Shown: positions 7,091 to 14,527, counted from the stretch's first letter. The stretch: 28,505 nt of DNA from CAMLQK01 sp035478775 (GCA_035478775.1 DATIJG010000006.1:1-28505); one strand, 5' to 3'. Program-made: numbers and translations. Notes: generated from the sequence alone by a model not told the origin.

Positions 7091-7504
7091 ATGTACGCAA
7101 TCCACCATGTAGCCCTAAGCGTTGCCGATCGAGAAGTTTCAAAGGCGTTTTATGAGAAGCTCGATTTCAAAGAAGTGCATTTTTGGCAAGCAGACGACGA
7201 GAGCTTGACCATAACTCACCTGAAAAACGGTGATTTCATTTTGGAACTATTTTGCTACAAAAACTATACGCCTGCGCCGGAAACCATTCACGCCACCGCC
7301 ACCGATTTACCAATTATCGGCACAAAACACTTCGGCCTGCAAGTAGCATCTATCGAGGCAGCACGCGAAGACTTAGCAGCCAAAGATATTGTGAAGCCAG
7401 ACATTGAGATTACCCAAGGCCGCACAGGCCCACGCTACTTTTTTATTGAGGACCCGGACGGCATTTTGGTTGAAATCGCAGAAGACGGGCGGAAGTTTAC
7501 ATGA
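7091..7504 (+). CDS. VOC (glyoxalase/bleomycin-resistance fold) protein
   Basis: The 137-residue protein has the paired beta-alpha-beta-beta-beta modules of the vicinal oxygen chelate family. It opens with 'IHHVALSVAD', then has 'FILELFCY', a second-module 'TKHFGLQVASIE', and ends 'FFIEDPDGILVEIAED'. The four expected metal ligands (His, Glu, His, Glu) can be placed at H5 or H6, the Glu of FILEL, the His of KHFG and the Glu of LVEIA. It could be a lactoylglutathione-lyase-like isomerase or a binding/resistance protein. ATG 7091 sits 1 nt after the Nudix stop, with an AGGA upstream. An in-frame start at 7043 would lie within the upstream gene. Confidence 0.88.
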   Translation: MYAIHHVALSVADREVSKAFYEKLDFKEVHFWQADDESLTITHLKNGDFILELFCYKNYTPAPETIHATATDLPIIGTKHFGLQVASIEAAREDLAAKDIVKPDIEITQGRTGPRYFFIEDPDGILVEIAEDGRKFT

Positions 7505-8004
7505 GTACACACTCAAAGACTCAGATTATCATCGTCAATGACCAAGACGAAATCATCGGGCACAAAGAACGTGGCACGATTAAGCGAGAAGATATCTACC
7601 GCGTGTCCTCTCTCTGGATAACTAATTCAAACGGTGATGTCCTTTTAGCACAACGCAAATTCACCAAGAAGCACGACCCTGGTAAGTGGGGGCCGGCCGT
7701 TGCCGGTACGGTAGATGAAGGCGAAACATATGATAGTAACATTATAAAAGAAGCCGAAGAAGAAATCGGCCTGAAAAACATACGACCCGAGGCAGGCCCA
7801 AAACTGCGCGTTACTGGCGAACACAATTATTTTAGCCAGTTGTACAAGCTCGTCGTAAACAAACCTGCCGAAGACTTCATGATTCAAGAGGAAGAAGTAG
7901 AGCAAGTTAAATGGTTCACCCGAAGCGAGCTCGAGCAAGAGTTGCGTGAGCACCCTGATAACTACCTTACAGGTTTAGACCGGGCAATGGAGGCTTTGCG
8001 ATAA
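7501..8004 (+). CDS. Nudix hydrolase, IDI/YfcD-like subgroup
   Basis: The protein is 167 residues. An N-terminal strand region with 'IIVNDQDEIIGHKERG' and 'YRVSSLWITNSNGDVLLAQR' resembles isopentenyl-diphosphate-isomerase-like and YfcD-type Nudix proteins. The box spans about residues 69-91 (GTVDEGE...KEAEEEIGL), with Lys replacing the conserved Arg of REU. 'GKWGPAVAG' precedes it. The ATGA overlap with the VOC stop gives tight coupling. The IDI-type reaction needs extra catalytic residues I cannot confirm, so general pyrophosphohydrolase activity is the safer call. Confidence 0.9.
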   Translation: MSTHSKTQIIIVNDQDEIIGHKERGTIKREDIYRVSSLWITNSNGDVLLAQRKFTKKHDPGKWGPAVAGTVDEGETYDSNIIKEAEEEIGLKNIRPEAGPKLRVTGEHNYFSQLYKLVVNKPAEDFMIQEEEVEQVKWFTRSELEQELREHPDNYLTGLDRAMEALR

Positions 8005-8169
8005 TGCCCCTCATTTATGTAACCGGCATTGAAGCCTACCGAGGATGATTACAGAGAGTCTGGCGCGACAATGGTTGATGCGACGCAGCCTATAGACATA
8101 GTGGTGAATGAAATACTCTCCTCTTCGTCTTGCAGTGATCTTAGCACAGCAACTCAAGAGGGCGACTGA
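8004..8169 (+). pseudogene. remnant of a P-loop nucleotide-kinase-like gene (internal deletion)
   Basis: The ATG overlaps the Nudix stop (TAATG), with GGAGG upstream, so this was a coupled operon gene. The frame gives MPLIYVTGIE, the usual first strand of a P-loop kinase, and stops after 14 residues with no Walker A Gly-Lys-Ser/Thr. In the +1 frame just after, 'EDDYRESGATMVDATQPIDI' then 'VVNEIL' looks like the C-terminal strand and helix of such kinases (iDAt.Pi..Vv.eIl), ending at TGA 8167-8169. The two ends are therefore present, while the phosphate loop and catalytic middle (probably >100 residues) are missing. The loss looks like an internal deletion that also changed the frame. The peptide would be non-functional. 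Confidence 0.6.
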
Positions 8170-8170
8170 T

Positions 8171-8198
8171 TTGAAAAGTCTGACTTTTATGCTATAAT
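8171..8198 (+). promoter_or_regulatory. extended -10 promoter of the glycosyltransferase gene
   Basis: TTGAAA (8171-8176), a 16-nt spacer and perfect TATAAT (8193-8198) preceded by TGC, making an extended -10. The start would be near 8205, leaving a leader of about 80 nt. Confidence 0.8.
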
Positions 8199-8224
8199 TA
8201 ATCTTAGCTGGATATCTTAAGAAC

Positions 8225-8278
8225 ACTCCTTTAGCAAATTTGCTTTTCTTAACCTTTTTAGCAGATAAGCAAAGGAGT
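8225..8278 (+). promoter_or_regulatory. leader structure that can sequester the Shine-Dalgarno
   Basis: ACTCCTTT (8225-8232) is perfectly complementary to AAAGGAGT (8271-8278), which contains the strong Shine-Dalgarno 6 nt before ATG 8284. Between them lie a 12-nt palindrome (AGCAAATTTGCT, 8233-8244) and a competing pair TTTGCTT (8239-8245)/AAGCAAA (8267-8273). This is consistent with alternative folds that open or close the ribosome site. No known riboswitch class is recognised. Confidence 0.5.
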
Positions 8279-8283
8279 TTTCG

Positions 8284-9279
8284 ATGATCTCATTCGTTTG
8301 GCCTGCCGGTGAGCCTATGCTCGCAGGTACAGGAGGCTCAGAGACGTACACTGCAGGCCAGGTGCGTGAGCTCCTGCGTCGTGGCATCGCTGCACAAGTC
8401 GTCTCAGTTGGTCACGGCCTGAAGGACGGCCGCAAAGACTTTGACGATATTCCGTTCTTATCCTTAACCGATGAGAAGCAAATTAGCGACCTCTATGGAA
8501 CGGTCGTATTTGTCAATCGCCCATATGTTGTGCCAACGCGCAACAAAGCGGCCATCATTCTGCACTGTGTAACACCAAACAATGGCGGACGCAAAGTGAA
8601 GAGGGAAGATATCGTTGACAAGACACTCATTGCCACAAGTATCTATAGCGGGCAGCAGTGGGCCTTATCTCTTGATGTACCGTACAGTCGAATGCACATC
8701 GTCTTGCCGTTCGCAGACCCAGTCTTCAGTAATGTAAAACGAGCAAAGCCTGCAAAGAAAATCCGCATCTTATACGCCGGACGATTTCACCCTGAAAAAG
8801 GGATATACACAATTCTAGAGATGATGCATGAAAAGGAAATGCGTCATAATGGCTATAGTGTCAGCCTCGTGGCTGCAGGTCAGCATGTCGAGACTGGGCG
8901 TACTATTGCGAAAATGCTGCGCGATTACCAGTATGCCAAGCTTATCCCGGCGCGAAAAACAGTAACTACAATGGCGCAGTTACTCGCACAAACAGATATA
9001 CTACTTATGCCTTCGGTATTCGCCGAGCCGTTTGGCATGCTTTCGGTGGAGGCCCAGCATGCCGGCTGCCGTGTTGTTGCCAGCAACATTGGCGGTCTTC
9101 CCGAGACAAATTGTGGGCTACTTACGCTGGTTGAGTCACGCGATCCCCGCGCACTTATGAAAGGGATCGCAGAGGCTGTCGCTCTTGGCCAGGCTACTAA
9201 AAAAGAGCGGGAACTTGCTGGCAGTGAGTTTGGCCTAGACACTTCAGTTGACCGACTGTTGAAGGCACTCCGAGTATAA
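8284..9279 (+). CDS. GT4-family glycosyltransferase
   Basis: A 331-residue GT-B enzyme. The N-lobe begins 'ISFVWPAGEPMLAGTGGSET' with the glycine loop of retaining GT4 enzymes. The linker precedes 'KIRILYAGRFHPEKG', the standard start of the nucleotide-sugar lobe. The donor site has the E-x7-E signature in 'EPFGMLSVE' (about residues 247-255), followed by 'GCRVVASNIGGLPE'. It would transfer a sugar from a nucleotide donor, probably to a glycolipid, polysaccharide or protein at the cytoplasmic face of the membrane. No membrane helix is seen. The gene has its own strong promoter and the self-pairing leader. No linked glycan genes allow a product to be named. Confidence 0.92.
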   Translation: MISFVWPAGEPMLAGTGGSETYTAGQVRELLRRGIAAQVVSVGHGLKDGRKDFDDIPFLSLTDEKQISDLYGTVVFVNRPYVVPTRNKAAIILHCVTPNNGGRKVKREDIVDKTLIATSIYSGQQWALSLDVPYSRMHIVLPFADPVFSNVKRAKPAKKIRILYAGRFHPEKGIYTILEMMHEKEMRHNGYSVSLVAAGQHVETGRTIAKMLRDYQYAKLIPARKTVTTMAQLLAQTDILLMPSVFAEPFGMLSVEAQHAGCRVVASNIGGLPETNCGLLTLVESRDPRALMKGIAEAVALGQATKKERELAGSEFGLDTSVDRLLKALRV

Positions 9280-9363
9280 GGCACGTTGAATGCTCGCCTT
9301 TAAGCGGCACGCCCCAATTTCTCTAGTAGCGAATGCCCTGATGTAGGGTAATAATGCAAACAT

Positions 9364-9393
9364 TTTACAAACATGCAACATGTGGGCTATTAT
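9364..9393 (+). promoter_or_regulatory. promoter of the GNAT/E1/KAS-III-like operon
   Basis: TTTACA (9364-9369), an 18-nt spacer and TATTAT (9388-9393). Transcription would start near 9400. The short leader carries CGGGG (9411-9415), a plausible ribosome site 9 nt before ATG 9425. The promoter overlaps a longer upstream in-frame ATG at 9380, which favours the start at 9425. Confidence 0.55.
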
Positions 9394-9424
9394 TAGATTA
9401 CAAAATAAAACGGGGATAAAATCT

Positions 9425-10387
9425 ATGTCGGCTGAATTTGCGGAGCCAGCAAAGCTCCAGGGTGAGGCAATATTCCGCCAGTATTCGCCAGAGTATGATG
9501 CCGGGCGATGCACAATCTTTAACGAACTTGGCAGCCTAGGGATGGCGCAAGAAACATGGGCGATGCAAGGCAGCCTGTATCGCGACATGGCCATTGTATC
9601 GGCCGAAACCCCTGATAAAAATGATTGGTTGCCAGCTAACCTGGATTTAATGCGCGATCGAGTGGCCGGCCAATCGGCCACTCGTTATTATGTGTGGCAA
9701 GAAAATGAGCACCCTGACCAAAAGGCATCAGTGCGTTTGCAACTCCTTGAGTCGTACGAAGACTTGCCCACGTACTTGCGATGTAACGGTAACATATATC
9801 GCGAAAATAAGACGCTACTTAAAAAAATGGTAAAAGACGGCTACGTAATTGCCGAAGCCGGTTCTTTCGCCAGGACGCAGCAAGCCGATTCCGTTTCTAT
9901 GCACCGTGTACTTCGTGAAATGATCCGCGACTCCGTGGACGGTTTGGCATATGGAGCCGACATGCCGGAAGGTGCACAGAACGCAACCATACCAACGAGG
10001 CAGGCACCGCAAAAGCAAGCGTGGCTTATCGGCATGGTGACGCGAACGTTCGATACGCTAGAACTGGTATATGGCCGCCGCAACCTATGGCGCATTGGCG
10101 GTGACACATTCTTTGACCCGCGTGTTAACTTCGCTTTGCGCTACGGGTTGCTTATGCCGAACGATTTCGTTAACAACTTACATCTTGACTACTTAGAAGC
10201 GCACGACCAATGGCAGCATGCGCAAAAATACGGCAGAGATACGGATCCGCGCATTTACCAACGCCTCCAAGAAAAGTTCTTGCTCTTTACAGATGGCCTT
10301 GGCCGTGACACCAGTCATATGAGCAACGAAGCTTGGGACTGCCAAAACCAATTACGCAAACAACAACCGGAAAAGGACGTGGCATAA
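9425..10387 (+). CDS. GNAT-fold protein resembling autoinducer/N-acyl amino acid synthases
   Basis: The protein is 320 residues. By eye, residues ~86-225 follow the layout of LuxI/FeeM-type acyltransferases. There is a strand with 'RYYVWQE', then 'ASVRLQLLESYEDLPTYLR' (compare g.vRLlpt..y.l), and then 'VIAEAGSFAR' (compare v.ElSRfav). A helix (~158-175) and a later strand-turn 'IGMVTRTFDTLELVYGRRNL' then 'WRIGGD' (compare v.t...er...r.G....rlG) complete the match. A C-terminal helical extension (~240-320) has no counterpart in LuxI. If right, it would transfer an acyl group to a small amine. The acyl source could be supplied by the KAS-III-like neighbour. The stop overlaps the next start (TAATG). 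The assignment is a fold-level resemblance only; it could be another GNAT or an unknown family. Confidence 0.55.
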   Translation: MSAEFAEPAKLQGEAIFRQYSPEYDAGRCTIFNELGSLGMAQETWAMQGSLYRDMAIVSAETPDKNDWLPANLDLMRDRVAGQSATRYYVWQENEHPDQKASVRLQLLESYEDLPTYLRCNGNIYRENKTLLKKMVKDGYVIAEAGSFARTQQADSVSMHRVLREMIRDSVDGLAYGADMPEGAQNATIPTRQAPQKQAWLIGMVTRTFDTLELVYGRRNLWRIGGDTFFDPRVNFALRYGLLMPNDFVNNLHLDYLEAHDQWQHAQKYGRDTDPRIYQRLQEKFLLFTDGLGRDTSHMSNEAWDCQNQLRKQQPEKDVA

Positions 10388-11529
10388 TGACGCCAGAACT
10401 TGCCAAGCGCAGAGCACAATTATTACACCAGCCACTTGAATGGCAAGAGCCGGTCTTTTTCCCGGGCAACCCCGACGGATTACAGGAAGCGTTTGATACA
10501 GGCAAGGTACTGCGCCTGTACGACGAAGCCGAGGTTATTGCCAACTCGCTTTTTAAAATGCTACACCCTCACCCCGACCAAAGAAATGACACTAAGCTGC
10601 GCCGCGATTTTGTTGAACCTAAAATAGACTTAGACGCGACGTTCGGGCAGTATGTGCTCGACCCGTTTACGGGCGAACTAGCGCGTATTGCCGATAAAGA
10701 CCACTATTTTATGCTGTTAGGAGCTGCCGACAACGGCTTGGTCGCCGAAGGGGAGAGGCAAGTGCGGCAAGAAACTACGGTAATGGCCGCCGGCTTAAGC
10801 GTCGGGAGCGAAGTGGCTGTCCGCTATGCGATGGAAGGTTACGGCACAATTATACTGGCTGAATTCGACGACTTAGAGCCAATGAACATGAACCGCATCA
10901 GGGCCTCAAGCTTGGAGGTCGGCGCGCCGAAACTACTGAATGTGGCACGTTGGATTGCTCGCTATAACCCCTACATAAAGCAAATTCACTTGCCTGAGGG
11001 CTTGAATGCAGCCAGCATCGAAATTGTTAAACGCCATAAGCCCCGGGTAGTTGCCGATGAAATGGACAGCTGGGAAGCCAAAGCTATTTTAGATGAGGGA
11101 CTAATCGAAATGGCAGCTGAAGTGGATTTCGACCCAGCTCTTGTTAGCGCTGCTGACACCGGCCGCGTATCGCAACTGGATATCCGCTACCCCGGCAGGA
11201 AAGGCTACAAACCCTTTAACGGGCGCATGAATGCTGCCGACATTGCCGCCGCATACACTCCGGAAGGCAAGGCTTTTGACTATGTGTTAAAAGTTATCGG
11301 GCGGCATAATATGGATAAAACGTTGCGCAATGCGCTCGCTCAAGCTGGCAGCGGCGAGTTAGCGTGCGTACCCCAGCTTGGCATGACCGCTACGCTGGGT
11401 GGCGTGCTGGCAGCCCACGCAACAAACGAAATTGTGGCTGGCCGCGAGATAAAACCGGGCAGCTACGCCTGCTCAATACCTAAAACATTCCGAAGGAGAC
11501 AACGTGACTGGCTATTTAGAAAGAGGTAA
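10387..11529 (+). CDS. E1/ThiF/MoeB-like adenylating enzyme
   Basis: The protein is 380 residues. After a ~125-residue N-terminal extension with no recognised domain, the E1 Rossmann core appears. The nucleotide loop is 'AAGLSVGSEVAVRYAMEGYG' (134-153). 'LAEFDDLEPMNMNRI' has the ribose-binding acidic residue and the Arg finger (D162, R170). K182 sits in 'GAPKLLN', and 'VVADEMDSW' holds the Mg-binding Asp (D227). The C-terminal helix 'CVPQLGMTATLGGVLAAH' then 'ATNEIVAG' is typical of ThiF-family ends. There are no CxxC zinc pairs. C327 could be a catalytic Cys, but that is a guess. It would adenylate a C-terminal carboxylate (ubiquitin-like or peptide) or a free acid. No ubiquitin-like or ThiS-like partner is visible nearby. 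It overlaps the KAS-III-like gene by 26 bp. Confidence 0.85.
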   Translation: MTPELAKRRAQLLHQPLEWQEPVFFPGNPDGLQEAFDTGKVLRLYDEAEVIANSLFKMLHPHPDQRNDTKLRRDFVEPKIDLDATFGQYVLDPFTGELARIADKDHYFMLLGAADNGLVAEGERQVRQETTVMAAGLSVGSEVAVRYAMEGYGTIILAEFDDLEPMNMNRIRASSLEVGAPKLLNVARWIARYNPYIKQIHLPEGLNAASIEIVKRHKPRVVADEMDSWEAKAILDEGLIEMAAEVDFDPALVSAADTGRVSQLDIRYPGRKGYKPFNGRMNAADIAAAYTPEGKAFDYVLKVIGRHNMDKTLRNALAQAGSGELACVPQLGMTATLGGVLAAHATNEIVAGREIKPGSYACSIPKTFRRRQRDWLFRKR

Positions 11530-12544
11530 TTTCCCGGCGGTCATCGCCGTTGGCGGCTTTACGCCCGACGCCGTGTTTACAAATAAAGATTTGGCCGCGT
11601 TTCACCCCGGTATTGGTTTAACGCCGGAGCAAATAGAGGAAAAAACGGGAATCCAGGAGCGGCCGATTGCTCCGGCCGACATGGAACCTTCCGAAATGGG
11701 CGCTATCGCAGTCCAGCGGGCGCTTGCCAATGCCAATATTACCAGAAACCCGGAAACGGGCTTGTACGAAGCAGTAAACGACATACTTGTTTCAACCATA
11801 ACGCGCGACAAAAACAGGGAAACACCCGGCCCGGCCGCTGAAGTGCACCGGCGCGTCGGGCTGGGGTCGAGCTGCTCGGCTGAGGATTTAGGCGCAGCCT
11901 GCGCCGGAATGGTATACGCGCTCCGCGGTGCGTCGAACCAAACGCAAGTCAACGATGTAACGACAGTTGCCGTGGGTTTGGGTAAAATGTCGCCGATAAC
12001 TGATTATGACAAACGCAACGTAGGTGTGATTTTTGCCGACGGCGCATCGGCACTGGTTGTGGAAAACCGGCCGGATGTTATTAGGCCCACGTTTGCGTTC
12101 CACACGGAATCTAATATCGAAGCGGTACATGCACCAGCCGGCGGCACACTTGAAATGAATGGCCGTTTGGTGACGGAACTGGCCAAAAAAATATTGCCCG
12201 GGCTCGCCCTTCGGGTAGCTGAGGAAGCCAATTGCATCGACGAGGACACTGGCTTAATCGACTGGAATAAAGTAACGCACGTCGTGCCCCACCCTGGCAG
12301 CGGCCCGCTCATCCTCGATGTTGCCGCGGCTGCTAAAATTCCGAAAAAAAAGCTGGTGCTGAGCTTTCATAAGCACGGAAACACCTCGGCAGCCAGCATC
12401 GGGCTGGCGCTTGAGGATGCTATTAAAGAAGATAAGTTCGACCGCAACAAACCGATTGTGGCGCTATTTCTGGCCATTGGCGCGGGCATGGTCGCCGGTG
12501 CCGGCATTATGGAAGTAAAACTGGAGTCAAGTTCTAACCTGTAA
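11504..12544 (+). CDS. 3-oxoacyl-ACP synthase III-like (FabH/KAS III) enzyme
   Basis: A 346-residue thiolase-fold protein. The opening 'VAVGGFTPDAVFTNKDL' and 'EEKTGIQERPIA' match KAS III N-termini. The active-site Cys is C133 in 'LGAACAGMVYAL', the His is H263 in 'VVPHPGSG' (replacing HQAN), and the Asn is N293 in 'HGNTSAASIGLAL'. The Cys-His-Asn triad is therefore intact. It should form an acyl-enzyme from acyl-CoA or acyl-ACP and either condense it with malonyl-ACP or pass it to another acceptor. Start GTG 11504 has AAGGAG 5 nt upstream, inside the E1 gene. No ACP, FabD or other fatty-acid genes are in the window, so a specialised acyltransfer role with its operon partners is more likely than bulk lipid synthesis. 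Confidence 0.92.
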   Translation: MTGYLERGNFPAVIAVGGFTPDAVFTNKDLAAFHPGIGLTPEQIEEKTGIQERPIAPADMEPSEMGAIAVQRALANANITRNPETGLYEAVNDILVSTITRDKNRETPGPAAEVHRRVGLGSSCSAEDLGAACAGMVYALRGASNQTQVNDVTTVAVGLGKMSPITDYDKRNVGVIFADGASALVVENRPDVIRPTFAFHTESNIEAVHAPAGGTLEMNGRLVTELAKKILPGLALRVAEEANCIDEDTGLIDWNKVTHVVPHPGSGPLILDVAAAAKIPKKKLVLSFHKHGNTSAASIGLALEDAIKEDKFDRNKPIVALFLAIGAGMVAGAGIMEVKLESSSNL

Positions 12545-12550
12545 CGTACT

Positions 12551-13702
12551 TTATTTTAACACCCGGCGCACGTCGCTGCTCAGGGCTGTTAATAAATTGT
12601 AGTTAAACAAATTATGGTCAAGAGCGAGGTTGTCTATGGTGTTTTTATCGGCTGGATTGTCGCTGTACACTACTACCTCGTCGCCAACTTTGGCAGCGAG
12701 GGTGCCTAAGCCCACCATGGTGTGGTTCATGCAAACGCGGCCGACAATAGGAATGAAATGCGCGCCTATTTTAACCACCCCGGCGTTGCTCAGCGCCCGG
12801 TTGACACCTTCATAATACCCAAGCGGCAATACCGCGATTTTCATGTCTCGGGGTGCTGTGAAAGTGTAATTGTAACCGACCTTGTCGCCTCGTTTAAGGC
12901 TGATAACTTTTGTAATAGTGCTTACAAGCTTAAGCGCCGGGCGTAAATTTTTAAGCTGGGTGTGTAGCACATGGCTGCACGGAAACGGATTGATGCCGTA
13001 TAACCCAACGCCCAGGCGGAAGGCGTTGGCGTACCTGGATTTAGCCTTCAGGCTGCCAGCACTTTGGGCAATATGAAAAATTGTCGGTTTTGCGCCCACT
13101 GCCTTTACCGCATCGATGCAGCTGTCAAACTGTTCAACGGCGGCATCGACCGTGGCCGGATCGCTGCCATCGCTATCTGCCAAGTGGCTCATAACACCTT
13201 CTAACACCAGATTTTTGTACTCAAGTACCAGCGTGGTAAGCGTGGTAATTTCGTCCAAGCGTGCTCCGTAGCGGTTCATGCCACTGTTGACTTCGAGATG
13301 CACTTTAACGCGTTTGCCAGTAGCGCCAAGAGCGTGGATGCTGGCCGCGTCCTGTACTACGAACGCGAAATTATCGTATTTTATACGAGTATAATTTGCG
13401 GGCAAAATCGCTCCCATAACTAACACCGGCTGCTTGCTTACTTCGCGGATACGGAGGGCCTCGAAGTAGCCATCGACCGCCAGGTAAGGTAGCTTGCGGC
13501 CCTTCAGCGCCTTGGCCACCAGCGTAATGCCGTGGCCGTAGGCATTGCCTTTAAGCACCGGAATCGCTGGCATGCCGCCTAAGTTTTCAAATAACTTTAA
13601 ATTGTGGAGTAACGCCGTGCGCGAAACCTCGATACGGTTATGGGTGGTATAGCCTTTTTCGAGTTTACGAAGCAGGCGGTCGATGGTTTGACGGATAGAC
13701 AT
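12551..13702 (-). CDS. alr: alanine racemase
   Basis: A PLP enzyme interconverting L- and D-alanine for peptidoglycan. The fold-type III barrel carries the PLP Lys, K51 in 'PVLKGNAYGHG'. The second catalytic base is Tyr, probably Y278 in 'KVGYNYTF'. 'PLGYYEGVNRALSN' and 'VGRVCMNHTMVGLG' are the usual substrate-site segments. The latter reads CMN where CMD is usual (N327), so one active-site Asp is changed. Length (383) is normal. AAAGG precedes the ATG by 7 nt. It is the second gene after the unknown gene at 13748, and its 3' end converges on the KAS-III-like gene with only 6 bp between. Confidence 0.93.
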   Translation of the reverse strand: MSIRQTIDRLLRKLEKGYTTHNRIEVSRTALLHNLKLFENLGGMPAIPVLKGNAYGHGITLVAKALKGRKLPYLAVDGYFEALRIREVSKQPVLVMGAILPANYTRIKYDNFAFVVQDAASIHALGATGKRVKVHLEVNSGMNRYGARLDEITTLTTLVLEYKNLVLEGVMSHLADSDGSDPATVDAAVEQFDSCIDAVKAVGAKPTIFHIAQSAGSLKAKSRYANAFRLGVGLYGINPFPCSHVLHTQLKNLRPALKLVSTITKVISLKRGDKVGYNYTFTAPRDMKIAVLPLGYYEGVNRALSNAGVVKIGAHFIPIVGRVCMNHTMVGLGTLAAKVGDEVVVYSDNPADKNTIDNLALDHNLFNYNLLTALSSDVRRVLK

Positions 13703-13747
13703 GCTTATACCTTTGCTATGGCCGTCCCGATAGCGGCAACTGCGTCG

Positions 13748-14443
13748 TTATTGCCCCACCTGCCCGAGCCGCGGTAATGGGGTCGCCACGTCGCGGTAAA
13801 TGTCTCGTAGAGTGTCAGTGTACTCTGATAAACCCGGCGGATAGGGCGGCACGAAGGCGTCGCAGCCAGCGAGCTTAGCCTCGCTGGCAGGGTTTGAACG
13901 CTCATAATTTATAACAGCAATTATAGATGGACGACCGTAGGTGTAGCTGTCTTTATAAAACGCCCAAACATCATTTCTTGGAGTCTTTGACAAAACGCCA
14001 TCCGCGTATTCTTTATAGTACCTGTTAGGATCATGCTTTTCACCTGTTTCGATAAATTCATGGAGTAGGTGTTCAAAAGATATGGTGCGCACAGTTTCAC
14101 CCATACCCTGTACGCGGTCATAGGCCTGGCTTAACCAAGCCAGCCGCTCTTCCTCGCTAATCTCCCTGCATTCCGGCGGTACAAGCAATCGCCCGATCCG
14201 GCCGCTGATGCGGTTTCCCCGGAAAGCGAACTCGTTAACAAAACGGCAATAATCGCTGCTAACCGCTTCAGCGGCCGGATCTTCGTAGCCAAGATCGCTG
14301 GGGTATTGGTGTGGATGCAGCTGAAAGTGCAGAGCGACCGACCTGCTCGTGACTTGGTCAAGTAGCATTGTCTCGCCGAATGATAAGAAGTCGTCGAAAT
14401 GTTGTGGTTCAAAGGTGTGTTCAGTTGGCGCAATGTTGATCAT
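13748..14443 (-). CDS. unknown protein upstream of alr, possibly frameshifted near its 3' end
   Basis: As read, this is 231 residues with no recognised family: an acidic, soluble protein with 'ALHFQLHPHQYPSDLG' near residue 40, 'IGRLLVPPECREISEEERL', a helical middle and 'SIIAVINYERSNP'. The last residues are 'ATPLPRLGQVGQ'. If one base is removed from the GGG run (13763-13765), the frame continues 'LGRWGNNDAVAAIGTAIAKV' and stops at 13705, 2 bp before the alr ATG. That gives a 245-residue product and tight operon spacing. The continuation looks more protein-like than the short end, so either a real indel or a sequence error is suspected. The start ATG 14443 has TATAAT 10 nt upstream and AAGG close by. 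Confidence 0.65.
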   Translation of the reverse strand: MINIAPTEHTFEPQHFDDFLSFGETMLLDQVTSRSVALHFQLHPHQYPSDLGYEDPAAEAVSSDYCRFVNEFAFRGNRISGRIGRLLVPPECREISEEERLAWLSQAYDRVQGMGETVRTISFEHLLHEFIETGEKHDPNRYYKEYADGVLSKTPRNDVWAFYKDSYTYGRPSIIAVINYERSNPASEAKLAGCDAFVPPYPPGLSEYTDTLRDIYRDVATPLPRLGQVGQ

Positions 14444-14453
14444 ATGCCTTAAT

Positions 14454-14459
14454 ATTATA
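14454..14459 (-). promoter_or_regulatory. -10 box for the 14443 gene and alr
   Basis: On the minus strand a perfect TATAAT (14459-14454) lies 10 nt before ATG 14443. The best -35 (TCGACA, 15-nt spacing) is not well spaced. The transcript would have almost no leader. Confidence 0.5.
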
Positions 14460-14527
14460 TGGCTTGAGACGTGCTGTCGAGTCGGAGTAGCCTTAGCCTA
14501 CCGTGTAGCTTAGTGCAAAACGCTGGC

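Noticed and set aside
9244..9681. Minus-strand 145-codon frame over the glycosyltransferase/GNAT-like gap.
   Set aside because: It is antisense to the operon promoter and the GNAT-like N-terminus, has no promoter or ribosome site, and no recognisable domain.
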